Source: Pseudonocardia sp. CNS-004 (GTDB taxonomy: Bacteria; Actinomycetota; Actinomycetes; Mycobacteriales; Pseudonocardiaceae). Taken from it: a DNA stretch of 64,000 nt. Below the pieces are notes generated by a model, which was not told the DNA's origin, made no database searches, and worked only from the letters and a program-made list of their open reading frames with translations. Of this stretch, positions 8,492-16,487 are shown piece after piece (the first letter of the stretch is position 1; each line of letters starts with the position of its first letter). The position numbers were made by a program, and so were the translations under genes. Location of the stretch: assembly GCA_001942185.1 (NCBI GenBank), contig MKJV01000092.1:1-64000 (forward strand). The letters are read 5' to 3'.

Positions 8492-9411
8492 TCAGCGGGC
8501 GGCGAGGAGGGCGTCCACCTCGGCTCGTGTCGGTGCGGTGGCCGGGCCCGGGCGGGTGACGGCGATGGCGGCCGCGGCGTTCGCCCGTGCCGCGGCGGCC
8601 GTGAGGTCGGCTCCGCGCAACAGTTCGGCGGCGAGGACGCCGCAGTGCGCGTCCCCGGCCCCCGTCGTGTCGACGGCCTCGACCGGGATGCCGGGCAGGT
8701 GCACCGTCTCGCCGGCGCGCGAGACCAGGCAGCCGGCGGCGCCGTCCCGCACGACGACGGCACTCCCGCGGGGCAGCGTCGCCGCGATCGCGGCCGAGGC
8801 CTCCCACAGATCGTCCGAGCCGGCGAGGATGCGCGCCTCGCGGCGTTCGCCGAGAGGATCGACGTGCTCGCCAGCAGCCGGGTCCAGGAAGCGGGGTCGA
8901 TCTCGCCGACGAGGGGGCCCGGATCGACGAGCACCGGGGACCCGTCCAGGCAGGCGAGCCGGTCGAGCAGGACCGCGGCCTTGTCCGGCACGAGCAGGCT
9001 GTAGCCGCTCACGTAGACCACGTCGCGGGCGGTGACCTCCACCGCGGCGAGGGCGGCGGCGTCGACGCTCGACTCGGCCCCGCTCCCCGTGACGAACGTG
9101 CGCTCGCCGGTGCCGTCGACGAGCACGACGCAGATGCCGGTGTCCGCGCCTGCGGTGGGCGGGAGCGCTGCGGTGATCCCCTCGGCGGCCAGCGCGTCGC
9201 GGACGAGGTCGCCGAACCTCCCGCCGCCGTGCCCGCCTGCGTAGACGACGTCCGCCCCGGCCCGCGCGGCCGCGGCCATGACGTTGAAGCCGCCGCCGGG
9301 CAGCAGGTCGGTGTGCGAGGCGAACACGTCGCCGCCGACCGGCGGCATCCCCGGCACGCGCATCACCAGGTCGAGGATGACCTGCCCGGTGTGGACGAGG
9401 CGGGCGGTCAC
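8492..9411 (-). CDS. PfkB-family carbohydrate/nucleoside kinase (one frameshift)
   Basis: Ribokinase-like kinase of 306 residues. The N-terminal substrate-binding block is PGGGFNVMAAAARAGA; the C-terminal ATP-site signature is DTTGAGDAHCG with the catalytic Asp. One base is missing near 8845, between the two halves. The GTG start at 9411 overlaps the stop of the upstream permease by four bases (GTGA), so it is the last gene of a tightly coupled operon with a permease, an ADP-ribosylglycohydrolase and a GntR regulator. Within this set it most likely phosphorylates the sugar or ribosyl product released by the hydrolase; the exact substrate is unknown. Confidence 0.88.
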
Positions 9412-10847
9412 CGGCGGGCCCCGCCCAGCGCACCGTAGATCCCGGCGGCCACGACGAACGTGACGACCCAGCCGAGACCGTTCTCCCCGAGCCAGGTGCC
9501 GGCGAGCGGCCCGTTGAACCACGGCGCGTCCGACGGGCCCGCGGTGACGAACAGGTAGCCGGCGACGATCGCGGCGGCCCAGGCCGTGACCGCCCGCCAC
9601 TCGATGCCGCCGCGGTACCAGTAGGCGCTGGTCCGGCGGACGTCCATCAGCGCGACCGGGTCGTAGGTCTGCCGCCGCAGCATGTCGGTGGCGAACACGC
9701 CGACCCACGCTGTGATCGGCACGGCCAGGAGGCTGATGAACGCGATGAACGGGCCGTAGAAGTCGTCGGCGACGAGGATGAAGTAGATCGCCCCTGCGAA
9801 CGTCACGACCACGTCGACGACCACCGCGTACACGCGCGGCATCCGCAGGCCCAGCGTCAGGGTGGTGAGCCCGGCGGAGTAGACGGACAGGTGGTTGGAC
9901 AGCAGCAGCCCGCCGAACGCCGCGACCAGGTAGGGCACCGCCATCCAGGCGGGCAGCAGTGCGCGGATCGCCGCGACGGGGTCGCCCGCGTCCGCGAGAG
10001 ACGGGTCGCCCGCGGCGAGCATGCTGCCCAGCGAGATCAGGAGGACCAGCGGGATACCCGCGCCTGCGGCCGCCGAGAGCACGAGCGAGCCTGCCCGCAC
10101 GCCGGGCGCCTGGTAGCGCGAGACGTCGGCCGACGCGTTCGCCCACCCGATGCCGGTGCCGGCGGCGATGATGCCGACGCCCGCGATCATCGCGCCCACC
10201 GGGGCAGGCGGGGCAGCGCCGACTGCCGGCCAGTCGACGTTCGCGACCAGGAACGCGCCGACCACGATGTTGAGCGCGCCGAAGACCCACGTCGCCCAGC
10301 GCTGCACGGACACCAGCACGGAATGGCCCAACCCGGACACGACCACCGTGAGCAGCACGAACACCGCGATGCACGCCACCGTCAGCAGCGGGTGGTCGGT
10401 CGCCGCCGGGCCGGCTCCGAACAGGATCGTGCACAGCGAGAGCAGCGCGAACGCCGCCGTCGTGGTGTTGACGGTCTCCCAGCCCAGCCGCGAGAGCAGC
10501 GAGACGGCGGTGGGGCCGATGTTGCCGCGCGCCCCGAAGACGGCGCGCGACAGCGTCAGGCCGGGCGCTCCGCCGCGCCGTCCCGCGATGGACACGGCCC
10601 CGACGATCGCGAACGAGCCGACCGAGCCGACCGCCGCGACGATCACGGCCTGCCAGACGGTGAGCCCCTGAGCCACGAGGGTGGCGCCCAGCGGCAACCC
10701 GAGGATCGAGATGTTGGCGGCGAACCAGACCCAGAACAGCTGCGCTGGGCGGCCATGGCGCTCGTCGACCGGCACCGGCTCGATGCCCCGCGTCTCGAGC
10801 GCGGTCTCGGCTCTCCCCGCCGTGGTGTTCTCGCTGGTGGTTGTCAT
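9408..10847 (-). CDS. NCS1-family nucleobase/nucleoside permease
   Basis: Integral membrane symporter of 479 residues with about 12 hydrophobic segments. The amphipathic N-terminus followed by QLFWVWFAANISILGLPLG is typical of the purine-cytosine permease (NCS1) family, as are the unwound-helix region GIGWANASADVSRY and LLLSNHLSVYSAG. The ATG start at 10847 overlaps the preceding hydrolase stop by four bases and its own stop overlaps the kinase start, so uptake is coupled to catabolism of the imported compound. The frame is intact. Nucleobase versus nucleoside specificity cannot be read from sequence. Confidence 0.9.
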   Translation of the reverse strand: MTTTSENTTAGRAETALETRGIEPVPVDERHGRPAQLFWVWFAANISILGLPLGATLVAQGLTVWQAVIVAAVGSVGSFAIVGAVSIAGRRGGAPGLTLSRAVFGARGNIGPTAVSLLSRLGWETVNTTTAAFALLSLCTILFGAGPAATDHPLLTVACIAVFVLLTVVVSGLGHSVLVSVQRWATWVFGALNIVVGAFLVANVDWPAVGAAPPAPVGAMIAGVGIIAAGTGIGWANASADVSRYQAPGVRAGSLVLSAAAGAGIPLVLLISLGSMLAAGDPSLADAGDPVAAIRALLPAWMAVPYLVAAFGGLLLSNHLSVYSAGLTTLTLGLRMPRVYAVVVDVVVTFAGAIYFILVADDFYGPFIAFISLLAVPITAWVGVFATDMLRRQTYDPVALMDVRRTSAYWYRGGIEWRAVTAWAAAIVAGYLFVTAGPSDAPWFNGPLAGTWLGENGLGWVVTFVVAAGIYGALGGARR

Positions 10848-11849
10848 GGACGACTCCCGTGCCGAAGTTTCAGCAGCCCGTCGGCGACGGGTGCCGGATC
10901 GAGCCGGTTGACCTGCAGGACCGTGTCGAGCAGGTCGGTGGGCAGCCCGTCCACGCCGTGGTGCGCGCCGAGCACCGCCCCGCAGATCGCGGCGACGGTG
11001 TCGGTGTCGCCACCGATCCCGGCCGCGAGGGTGAGCGCTTCCAGGGGGTCGTCGCCGAGCGCCTCGGCGAGCGCGAACGCCGCCACCACCGACTCCTGGG
11101 CCGCCACGGAGGTGCCGATCACGTCGCGACGGCGTCGCCGAGGTCGGCCCGGCCCAGCCCGTGCACGAAGCCGCGGGCCCAGCGGATGCGCGCCGCGACG
11201 TCGCCACCTGCGGCCCCAGTGGCCCCGTGCGCCCCGGCGGCCGCCGCGCCCTCGGCCGCGTCGAGGGCGGTGGCCAGGTCGCGCCCGCGACCCCGGCGGA
11301 GACGGCCGCGGCCACCGCGGCCGCCGCGGCGATCCCGATCGACGAGTTGTGCGTGACCCGGCTGGCCTGCACGACGGTGTCGAGCAGCGCGTCCTGGTCG
11401 GTGTGCGGGACGGCGATCCCCACCGGGGTGACCCGCATCGCAGCCCCGTTGGTGGTGCCGTCGCGGCCCGACTCGTCCGGCGGCTCGCCTGCCCGCAGCC
11501 GCTGGAGCGCCCGCTTCGTGGACGGTCCGAGCAGGTCGGCGGAGCCGCGGCGGACCATGTCGGCCTCCCACCGCTCCAACGCGTCGGCGAACGCGGTCGC
11601 GTCGACGCACCCGGCCCCGTCGATCAGCAGGCCGGCGAGCAGCAGCGCCTGCTCCGTGTCGTCGGTGATCGAGCCGGCCGGCATCCCCGGCGCGATCGGC
11701 TGGTCGGGGACGGCGTCGAGCAACGTGGTGACGTGCCCGTACCGGGACGCGATCCACGCCCGCGACATCGACTGCGTCGGCATCCCCAGCGCGTCCCCGA
11801 GGGCGAGCCCGGCGAGCGCCCCGATCGCCCGGTCCCGCTCGGTGCTCAT
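10844..11849 (-). CDS. ADP-ribosylglycohydrolase family protein (two frameshifts)
   Basis: All-alpha, di-Mg2+ N-glycoside hydrolase of the DraG/ARH family, 335 residues after correction. The metal-binding motifs are present: SITDDTEQALL (residues about 62-72) and GIGGDTDTVAAI near the C-terminus; GALAGLALGDALG is the N-terminal family block. Single-base losses near 11280 and 11120 break the frame. Start and stop overlap the neighbouring genes by four bases each. In this context (permease plus PfkB kinase) a catabolic role on an N-glycoside such as a nucleoside is more likely than protein de-ADP-ribosylation; that is an inference. Confidence 0.88.
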
Positions 11850-12550
11850 CGGTCCCCGAACGGCAGGTGGAACCGGAACCGGGCCGGGTCCAGCAGGCTC
11901 TCGACGTGCTCGACGAGCGCGCCGTCGGCGGTCAGCGTGGTGCGGGTCGACCGCAGGAAGAGCTCACCGGGGGTGCGCTCCAGCAACCCGGCCGCGACGT
12001 CGTCGAGGGGGCCGGCGGAGATCCACTGCTCGCCGCCGGTGCCGGTGAGCCCCGCCGCGCGCAGCGTCGCGGTGATCGAGCCGTCGACGAGGCCGCGGTC
12101 GGGCAGGTCGGCGAGGGCGCCACCGGCCGGGAGCGCGGAGGTCTCCAGCGAGACGGGCCGCCCGTCGGCGGTGCGGCGGAGGCGGCGGACCGTGACGAGC
12201 GGGCCGTGGCGATCCGTCAGCTCGGCGGCGCCGCCGTGCTCGATGCCGAGCAGTTCCACGGCGACGTCCGATCCGGTGCGCGCGAGGGCGCGGGCCCAGC
12301 CGACGCTCTGGTCGAGGGGCACCCCGTCGAACGTGACGAACGACCCGACCCCGGTCTCGGTGGCGATCAGGTTGCGCCGCTGCAGCTCCGACAGCGCGCT
12401 GCGGACGGTGCCGCGGCTCACCTGGTAGGTCGCCGCCAGCTGGTTCTCACCGGGCAGCCGCTCGCCGCGCGCCAGCCGTCCGGACCGGATCCGCTCGGTC
12501 AGGTCCTCGACCAGCCGGGATCGCTTGCTGAACCCTACCTGTCCAGTCAT
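11846..12550 (-). CDS. GntR-family (HutC-type) transcriptional regulator
   Basis: About 234 residues: N-terminal winged helix (LVEDLTERIRSGRLARGERLPGE, then LAATYQVSRGTVRSALSELQRRNLI, residues about 12-60) and a C-terminal UTRA-type effector domain (HLPFGDR end). It is first in the four-gene operon and its stop overlaps the hydrolase start by four bases. ATG 12550 is chosen over the in-frame ATG 12556 because the latter lies inside the inverted repeat that probably is the operator; spacing to a ribosome-binding site does not decide. It probably autoregulates and is released by an imported compound or its phosphate. Confidence 0.88.
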   Translation of the reverse strand: MTGQVGFSKRSRLVEDLTERIRSGRLARGERLPGENQLAATYQVSRGTVRSALSELQRRNLIATETGVGSFVTFDGVPLDQSVGWARALARTGSDVAVELLGIEHGGAAELTDRHGPLVTVRRLRRTADGRPVSLETSALPAGGALADLPDRGLVDGSITATLRAAGLTGTGGEQWISAGPLDDVAAGLLERTPGELFLRSTRTTLTADGALVEHVESLLDPARFRFHLPFGDR

Positions 12551-12564
12551 GTACATACATGTAC
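12549..12564. promoter_or_regulatory. Probable GntR operator (GTACAT-AC-ATGTAC)
   Basis: A 6-bp inverted repeat GTACAT...ATGTAC (12551-12564) with a 2-base spacer sits directly on the start of the GntR gene, nested with the palindromes ATGTACAT (12549-12556) and TACATGTA (12556-12563). HutC-type GntR proteins bind short palindromes with GT...AC half-sites. Location over the start codon fits autorepression. Confidence 0.6.
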
Positions 12565-12604
12565 GTCATGACGTGGACTTTTGTCGAGCGGCCGGCAGGA
12601 ACCG

Positions 12605-13846
12605 CTAGCTCAGCGCGGTGTCCTCGAGCGCGTCGCGGACGGCGACCATCTTGGCCGCGGCCTCGCGCACCTCGGTGTCCGGATCGGAGTCGGCGACGAT
12701 CCCGCAGCCCGCGAACAGGCGGGCGGTCGGCCCGTCCAGCTGGGCGCATCGCAGCGCGATCCCGAGCTCGCCGTCGCCGTGGCCGTCCATCCAGCCGACG
12801 GGCCCGGCGTAGCGGCCGCGGTCCATGCCCTCCAGCTCGGCGATGAGGGCGAGCGCGGCGTCGCGGGGGGTGCCGCCGACGGCGGCCGTGGGGTGTACGG
12901 CGGCGGCGAGCTGCAGGAGCGACGCGGGTGCCTGCGGGTCGAGCTTCCCGTGCACGTCGCTGGCCAGGTGGGAGACGTTGCGCAGCGCGATCACCGACGG
13001 CGTCTCCGGCACGTCGAGGGTGCTGCACATCGGGCGCAGCGCGTCGGCGAGCGAGTCGACGGCGAGCGCGTGCTCGTGGCGGTCCTTGACCGAGCCGAGC
13101 AGCTGGCCGGGCAGGTCGTCGCACTCGCCGGGCCAGATCGTGCCGGCGAGCACCCGGGAGGAAACGGTGCCCTCCTCGCGGCGGACCAGGAGTTCCGGGG
13201 TGGCGCCGACGAGGCCGTCGACGGAGTAGGACCAGCAGGTGGGGTAGCGCTTCGCGAGGCCTGCGAGCAGGAACCGCGCGTCGAGCGGGGCGTCGCCGAC
13301 CGCGACCAGGTCGTGGGCGAGCGCGGCCTTCTCCAGCTCGCCTGCGCGCATCCGGCGCACGGCCTCGGCCACGGCCTTCCGGTAGCCGCCGACCGGCAGC
13401 AGCCCGTCGGCGAACCGCAGGGTGCCGCTCGGCCGGACCGGGGTGATCGCCCGCACCGCGGAGGGCCCGTCGCCGTGGGAGAACTCGGTGATCCACGCGA
13501 CCCCGTCCCGGCGCCCGACGAGCACCCGCGGGACCACCAGCACCGACCCCTGCGAGGTGTCGCTGAACGTGAAGCTGACGAACGCCACCGGGCCGGTGCC
13601 GGGTCGGCCGACCTCGTCGGTGACCCGTAGACCTGCGGTGAAGGTGCGCCACCACGCGTCGGCCTCGGCGAAGCGGTTCTCCCCCGACACGGTCAGCCGG
13701 GCGACCTCGCCCCATCCGACGAGCCCGTCGGATCCCCGGACCCACGACAGCGGATTGCGGTCGTCCGGGAGGAGCTCGAGCAGGCCGCCCGGGTCGACGC
13801 GCCTGGTGCGCACGCCCAACCCGGTCGGTAGCGGGGCGATCGTCAC
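12605..13846 (-). CDS. menF: Isochorismate synthase (MenF/EntC type)
   Basis: Chorismate-utilising Mg2+ enzyme converting chorismate to isochorismate, 413 residues. The family blocks are EKAALAHDLVAV, VGATPELLV, SRVLAGTIWPG, the metal-binding SVKDRHEHALAV, HGKLDPQ, HPTAAVGGTPRDAAL and GRYAGPVGWMDGHGDGE. The frame is intact. With menD 6 kb away it most likely supplies isochorismate for menaquinone; a siderophore role (EntC) is possible because no other pathway gene is adjacent. The GTG start at 13846 has TACTCT seven bases upstream on this strand, a leaderless arrangement, and lies back to back with the DUF3592 gene. Confidence 0.93.
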   Translation of the reverse strand: MTIAPLPTGLGVRTRRVDPGGLLELLPDDRNPLSWVRGSDGLVGWGEVARLTVSGENRFAEADAWWRTFTAGLRVTDEVGRPGTGPVAFVSFTFSDTSQGSVLVVPRVLVGRRDGVAWITEFSHGDGPSAVRAITPVRPSGTLRFADGLLPVGGYRKAVAEAVRRMRAGELEKAALAHDLVAVGDAPLDARFLLAGLAKRYPTCWSYSVDGLVGATPELLVRREEGTVSSRVLAGTIWPGECDDLPGQLLGSVKDRHEHALAVDSLADALRPMCSTLDVPETPSVIALRNVSHLASDVHGKLDPQAPASLLQLAAAVHPTAAVGGTPRDAALALIAELEGMDRGRYAGPVGWMDGHGDGELGIALRCAQLDGPTARLFAGCGIVADSDPDTEVREAAAKMVAVRDALEDTALS

Positions 13847-13853
13847 GAATCCG

Positions 13854-13859
13854 AGAGTA
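13854..13859 (-). promoter_or_regulatory. -10 element for leaderless menF (TACTCT)
   Basis: TACTCT on the minus strand ends seven bases before the GTG start codon of menF, with no ribosome-binding site between them. Transcription would begin at or next to the start codon. Confidence 0.55.
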
Positions 13860-13929
13860 AGAGGCGGACCCCGATCGTGTGCGCCCGGCCCGGGAGGCAC
13901 CGGCCACACCCGCGTCGTCACCAGCCTCA

Positions 13930-13935
13930 TACGAT
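13930..13935 (+). promoter_or_regulatory. -10 element for the leaderless DUF3592 gene (TACGAT)
   Basis: TACGAT is followed by exactly six bases and then the GTG start at 13942. It is back to back with the menF promoter about 70 bases away, so the two genes share one short divergent control region. Confidence 0.6.
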
Positions 13936-13941
13936 GGGGGC

Positions 13942-14460
13942 GTGACGAGTGGCACCCAGACGACAGGGACCGGGCGCACCCGCGCGATCGACGAGCTGGC
14001 ATCACTGCTGCGGCCGATCGGGCGTTTCGCCGCCACCCGCTCCGCCGAGATCGTCGCCGGGATCGCGGTGTTCGCCACCGTGCTCGGCCTGCTCGCACTG
14101 GCCGGTGCGGCCGTCGACGACCGCGCCATCTCGGCCAACCCCGGTTACGCCGAGGCCGAAGTGCTGGAGGGGTCGACGTTCGCGCGCACCGTCGTCCGCT
14201 TCACGGTCGCCAGCGGGGAGATCGTCGTGCCGGAGTACGGGGTCTTCTACCCGTCCGGCCTGCAGGTGGGCGGATCCGTGGCGGTCGAGTACGACCTCGC
14301 CGACCCGGAGCTCGTCAGGGTGGCCGGGAGCAGCGCGTTCACCGAGTCGCTGCCGCTCCTGCTCGCCCTGGTCGCGATCTGGGCGGTGCTGGGCCCGCCG
14401 GCGCTGTGGCTGCGCCGCCGCCGGAGCCGGGCAACCGCCGGCCCGGCGCCGGCTGCCTAG
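13942..14460 (+). CDS. DUF3592-type membrane protein, probable Rv0556 equivalent
   Basis: A 172-residue protein with a membrane segment near residues 37-57 (IVAGIAVFATVLGLLALAGA), an extracytoplasmic beta-rich region and a second membrane segment near residues 138-157 (LPLLLALVAIWAVLGPPALW), ending in a basic Arg-rich tail. Two helices flanking a small beta domain is the DUF3592 layout. In M. tuberculosis a gene of this kind lies between menD and mgtA, and this one also lies between those two genes. Function is unknown; a link to envelope or quinone metabolism rests on neighbourhood only. Confidence 0.75.
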   Translation: MTSGTQTTGTGRTRAIDELASLLRPIGRFAATRSAEIVAGIAVFATVLGLLALAGAAVDDRAISANPGYAEAEVLEGSTFARTVVRFTVASGEIVVPEYGVFYPSGLQVGGSVAVEYDLADPELVRVAGSSAFTESLPLLLALVAIWAVLGPPALWLRRRRSRATAGPAPAA

Positions 14461-14477
14461 GCCCTAGGCGCGGTCGG

Positions 14478-15359
14478 CTACCGCGCCGGCCGGGTGGCCA
14501 GCGCGACCCCGAGCACGGCGACCACCATCCCGCCGATCGCCACCGCACCGAGCGTCTCGCCGAACATCGCGAACGCCATCAGCGCCGTGATCCCCGGCAC
14601 GAGGTAGAAGTAGCTCGTGACCTGGGCGGCCGCGCCGCGGCGCAGCATCAGGAACAGCAGCGAGATGCCGCCGCCGGTGAGTACCAGCACCGACCAGACC
14701 AGCGCGCCGACCAGCTGCGGTGTCCACTCGAACCGGAACGACTCGAACGCGAGCGCGAACGGCGCCGTCACCACGATGGACGCGGCGAACTGCACCACCT
14801 GGCCGGTGCGCAGGTCGAACTGCGGGCAGAACCGCTTCTGGTACAGCGTGCCGGTGGTGATCGCGAGCAGGGCCACGATCGTCAGTCCGAGCGTCAGCGG
14901 CGAGAGACCCTCGGTGGTCAACCGGTTCGACACCACGAGGGCGACGCCTGCGAACCCGAGGAGCAGCCCGGTCACCTGCCGCTTGCCCGGCCGCTCGCCG
15001 AGCAGCCCGGCGAACGCCGCTGTGAGCACCGGCTGCAGGTTCACCACGAGTGCCGCCACGCCCGCCGGCATGCCGGCGGCGACGGCGGCCCACACCCCGC
15101 CGAGGTAGCCCGCCTGGATCCCGATGCCCGCCACCGCGACGTGCACCGCCTGCCGACCGCGTGGCCAGGGCGCGCCTGCCACGAGCGCGAGGGCGAGCAT
15201 CAGCACGATCACACCCGCGTAGCGCAGCACCAGGAAGCTCAGCGGCTCCGCGTACGGCGCGGCGTACTTCGCGACGACGAATCCGGACGCCCAGATGACG
15301 ACGAACGCGAAGGGCGTGGCGCGAACGGCGAGGCCTGCGCGGGATGCGACGGTGCTGAT
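14478..15359 (-). CDS. EamA/DMT-family transporter
   Basis: Ten-helix drug/metabolite transporter made of two five-helix repeats. The first begins TPFAFVVIWASGFVVAKY and contains NLQPVLTAAFAGLLGERP; the second ends with YFYLVPGITALMAFAMFGE and LGAVAIGGM. The natural start is unclear. By alignment the protein should begin at ISTVASRAG, where the codon at 15359 is ATC instead of ATG, with a TAGGGT box five bases upstream. The frame stays open up to a codon at 15458, but that extension runs through a repetitive inverted-repeat element and looks non-coding. Substrate unknown. Confidence 0.85.
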   Translation of the reverse strand: MSTVASRAGLAVRATPFAFVVIWASGFVVAKYAAPYAEPLSFLVLRYAGVIVLMLALALVAGAPWPRGRQAVHVAVAGIGIQAGYLGGVWAAVAAGMPAGVAALVVNLQPVLTAAFAGLLGERPGKRQVTGLLLGFAGVALVVSNRLTTEGLSPLTLGLTIVALLAITTGTLYQKRFCPQFDLRTGQVVQFAASIVVTAPFALAFESFRFEWTPQLVGALVWSVLVLTGGGISLLFLMLRRGAAAQVTSYFYLVPGITALMAFAMFGETLGAVAIGGMVVAVLGVALATRPAR

Positions 15360-15382
15360 GCCCGACCCTAACCCGGCCGGCG

Positions 15383-15493
15383 ACCCCGACTCAGCTGCAT
15401 CTGGAGCGCGACTCGCGCGCACCCACGGCGCGACTCGCGGACGGGGAGGCCTCCCCATTCCGCGAGTCGGGGTCTGGATGCAGGCGAGTCGCG
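15383..15493. repeat. Intergenic inverted-repeat element built of CGACTCGCG motifs
   Basis: About 110 bases with nested symmetry. CCCCGACTC (15383-15391) pairs with GAGTCGGGG (15464-15472), CTGCATC (15395-15401) with GATGCAG (15477-15483), and CGACTCGCG occurs at 15409-15417 and 15431-15439, inverted at 15461-15469, with a related CGAGTCGCG at 15485-15493. A perfect 14-bp palindrome GGGGAGGCCTCCCC lies in the centre (about 15443-15456). The composition suggests a dispersed intergenic repeat that can fold strongly; it may also terminate transcription from the upstream phosphatase gene. Confidence 0.75.
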
Positions 15494-15501
15494 GTCTGCG
15501 G

Positions 15502-16333
15502 TCAGCCCTCGGTGGCGCGCCACCAGGCCAGGACCGCGTCGAGCGCGCCCGGCACGGCGACGATCATCGCGTCGCGGGGCAGCGGGTCCGGGCACCCGCG
15601 CCCGTCGACGATCACCGCGCCCGCCTCGACCGCGAGGCAGGCGGCGCCCGCGACGTCCCACTCGCGGTGCCCCTCGAGCACCGCGGCCACCGCGTGGCCG
15701 AGCGCCACCTGGGTGATCGCGAGCGCGGGTGAGCCGAGGGAGCGGATGCCGGCGTGGCCCGCGGCGGAGTGCCGGGTGAAGGACGCCGTGCGGTCGGGGT
15801 CGAGCTCGGCGCAGATCAACCCGCCGGCAGGCGCCCGGGGTACGACCCGGACCGGGACGCCGTTCGCCCGCACCCCTCGACCGCGGGCGGCGGCGTAGAT
15901 CTGGCCCGGCTCGGGTCGGCGATCACCCCCACCACCGGCCCGGAGGTGTCCACCAGCGCGAGACTGTAGGCGCACCACGGGAATCCCGCGACGTAGTTCG
16001 CGGTGCCGTCCACCGGGTCGACCACCCACCGGAACGCGCGCGGTGCGCGTCCGGGTCGGCGCCGTACTCCTCCCCGACCACCGGCATCCCGGGGAACTCC
16101 GCGGCCAGCACCCGGCGGGTGTGCCGTTCGAGGGTCCGATCGGTGTCGGTGACCCAGTCGAAGGGGTTGGTGTCGGGCGCTGCGCCGTCGTGGTGTTCGC
16201 GGCCCGCGGTGGCCGTGATCACCTCGGCCGCGTCGTTGGCGAGCCGGCCCGCCACCTCGAGGGCACGGGACAGCAGGCCCGCCTCCACCGGGTGGGGGAC
16301 CGGGGGCGCGCTCGGATCCTGCCGGACGGTCAT
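15502..16333 (-). CDS. Inositol monophosphatase-family phosphatase (two frameshifts)
   Basis: Mg2+/Li+-sensitive phosphatase fold of 277 residues. The metal-binding signatures are VVGEEYG, WVVDPVDGTANYVAG (the DPxDGTxN block) and REWDVAGAACLAVEAGA near the C-terminus. Members hydrolyse inositol-1-phosphate, histidinol phosphate, fructose-1,6-bisphosphate or PAP; the sequence does not fix the substrate, though the two glycosyltransferases next door make inositol phosphate plausible. Single-base losses near 16042 and 15915 split the frame. ATG 16333 is the likely start. Divergent from the glycosyltransferases. Confidence 0.88.
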
Positions 16334-16487
16334 GTGGCCCGAGCGTCACCGGCTCCGGTGTCCCGGGCGCGTCCCGCAGGTGACGTGCCGACGATCACAC
16401 GGCCAACTGTGCGACCGACACGGCAAGTTGGTTCGCCGTTGGGTGGTTCGCCACCGGCGCGATCCCCTGCCGGAGGACTGTGCCACC

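Noticed and set aside
9891..12428. An 845-codon plus-strand frame opposite the permease/hydrolase/GntR operon
   Set aside because: Composition is that of an antisense shadow (Arg, Gly, Asp, His rich, no hydrophobic core), with no ribosome-binding site. The minus-strand genes have clear motifs and overlaps.
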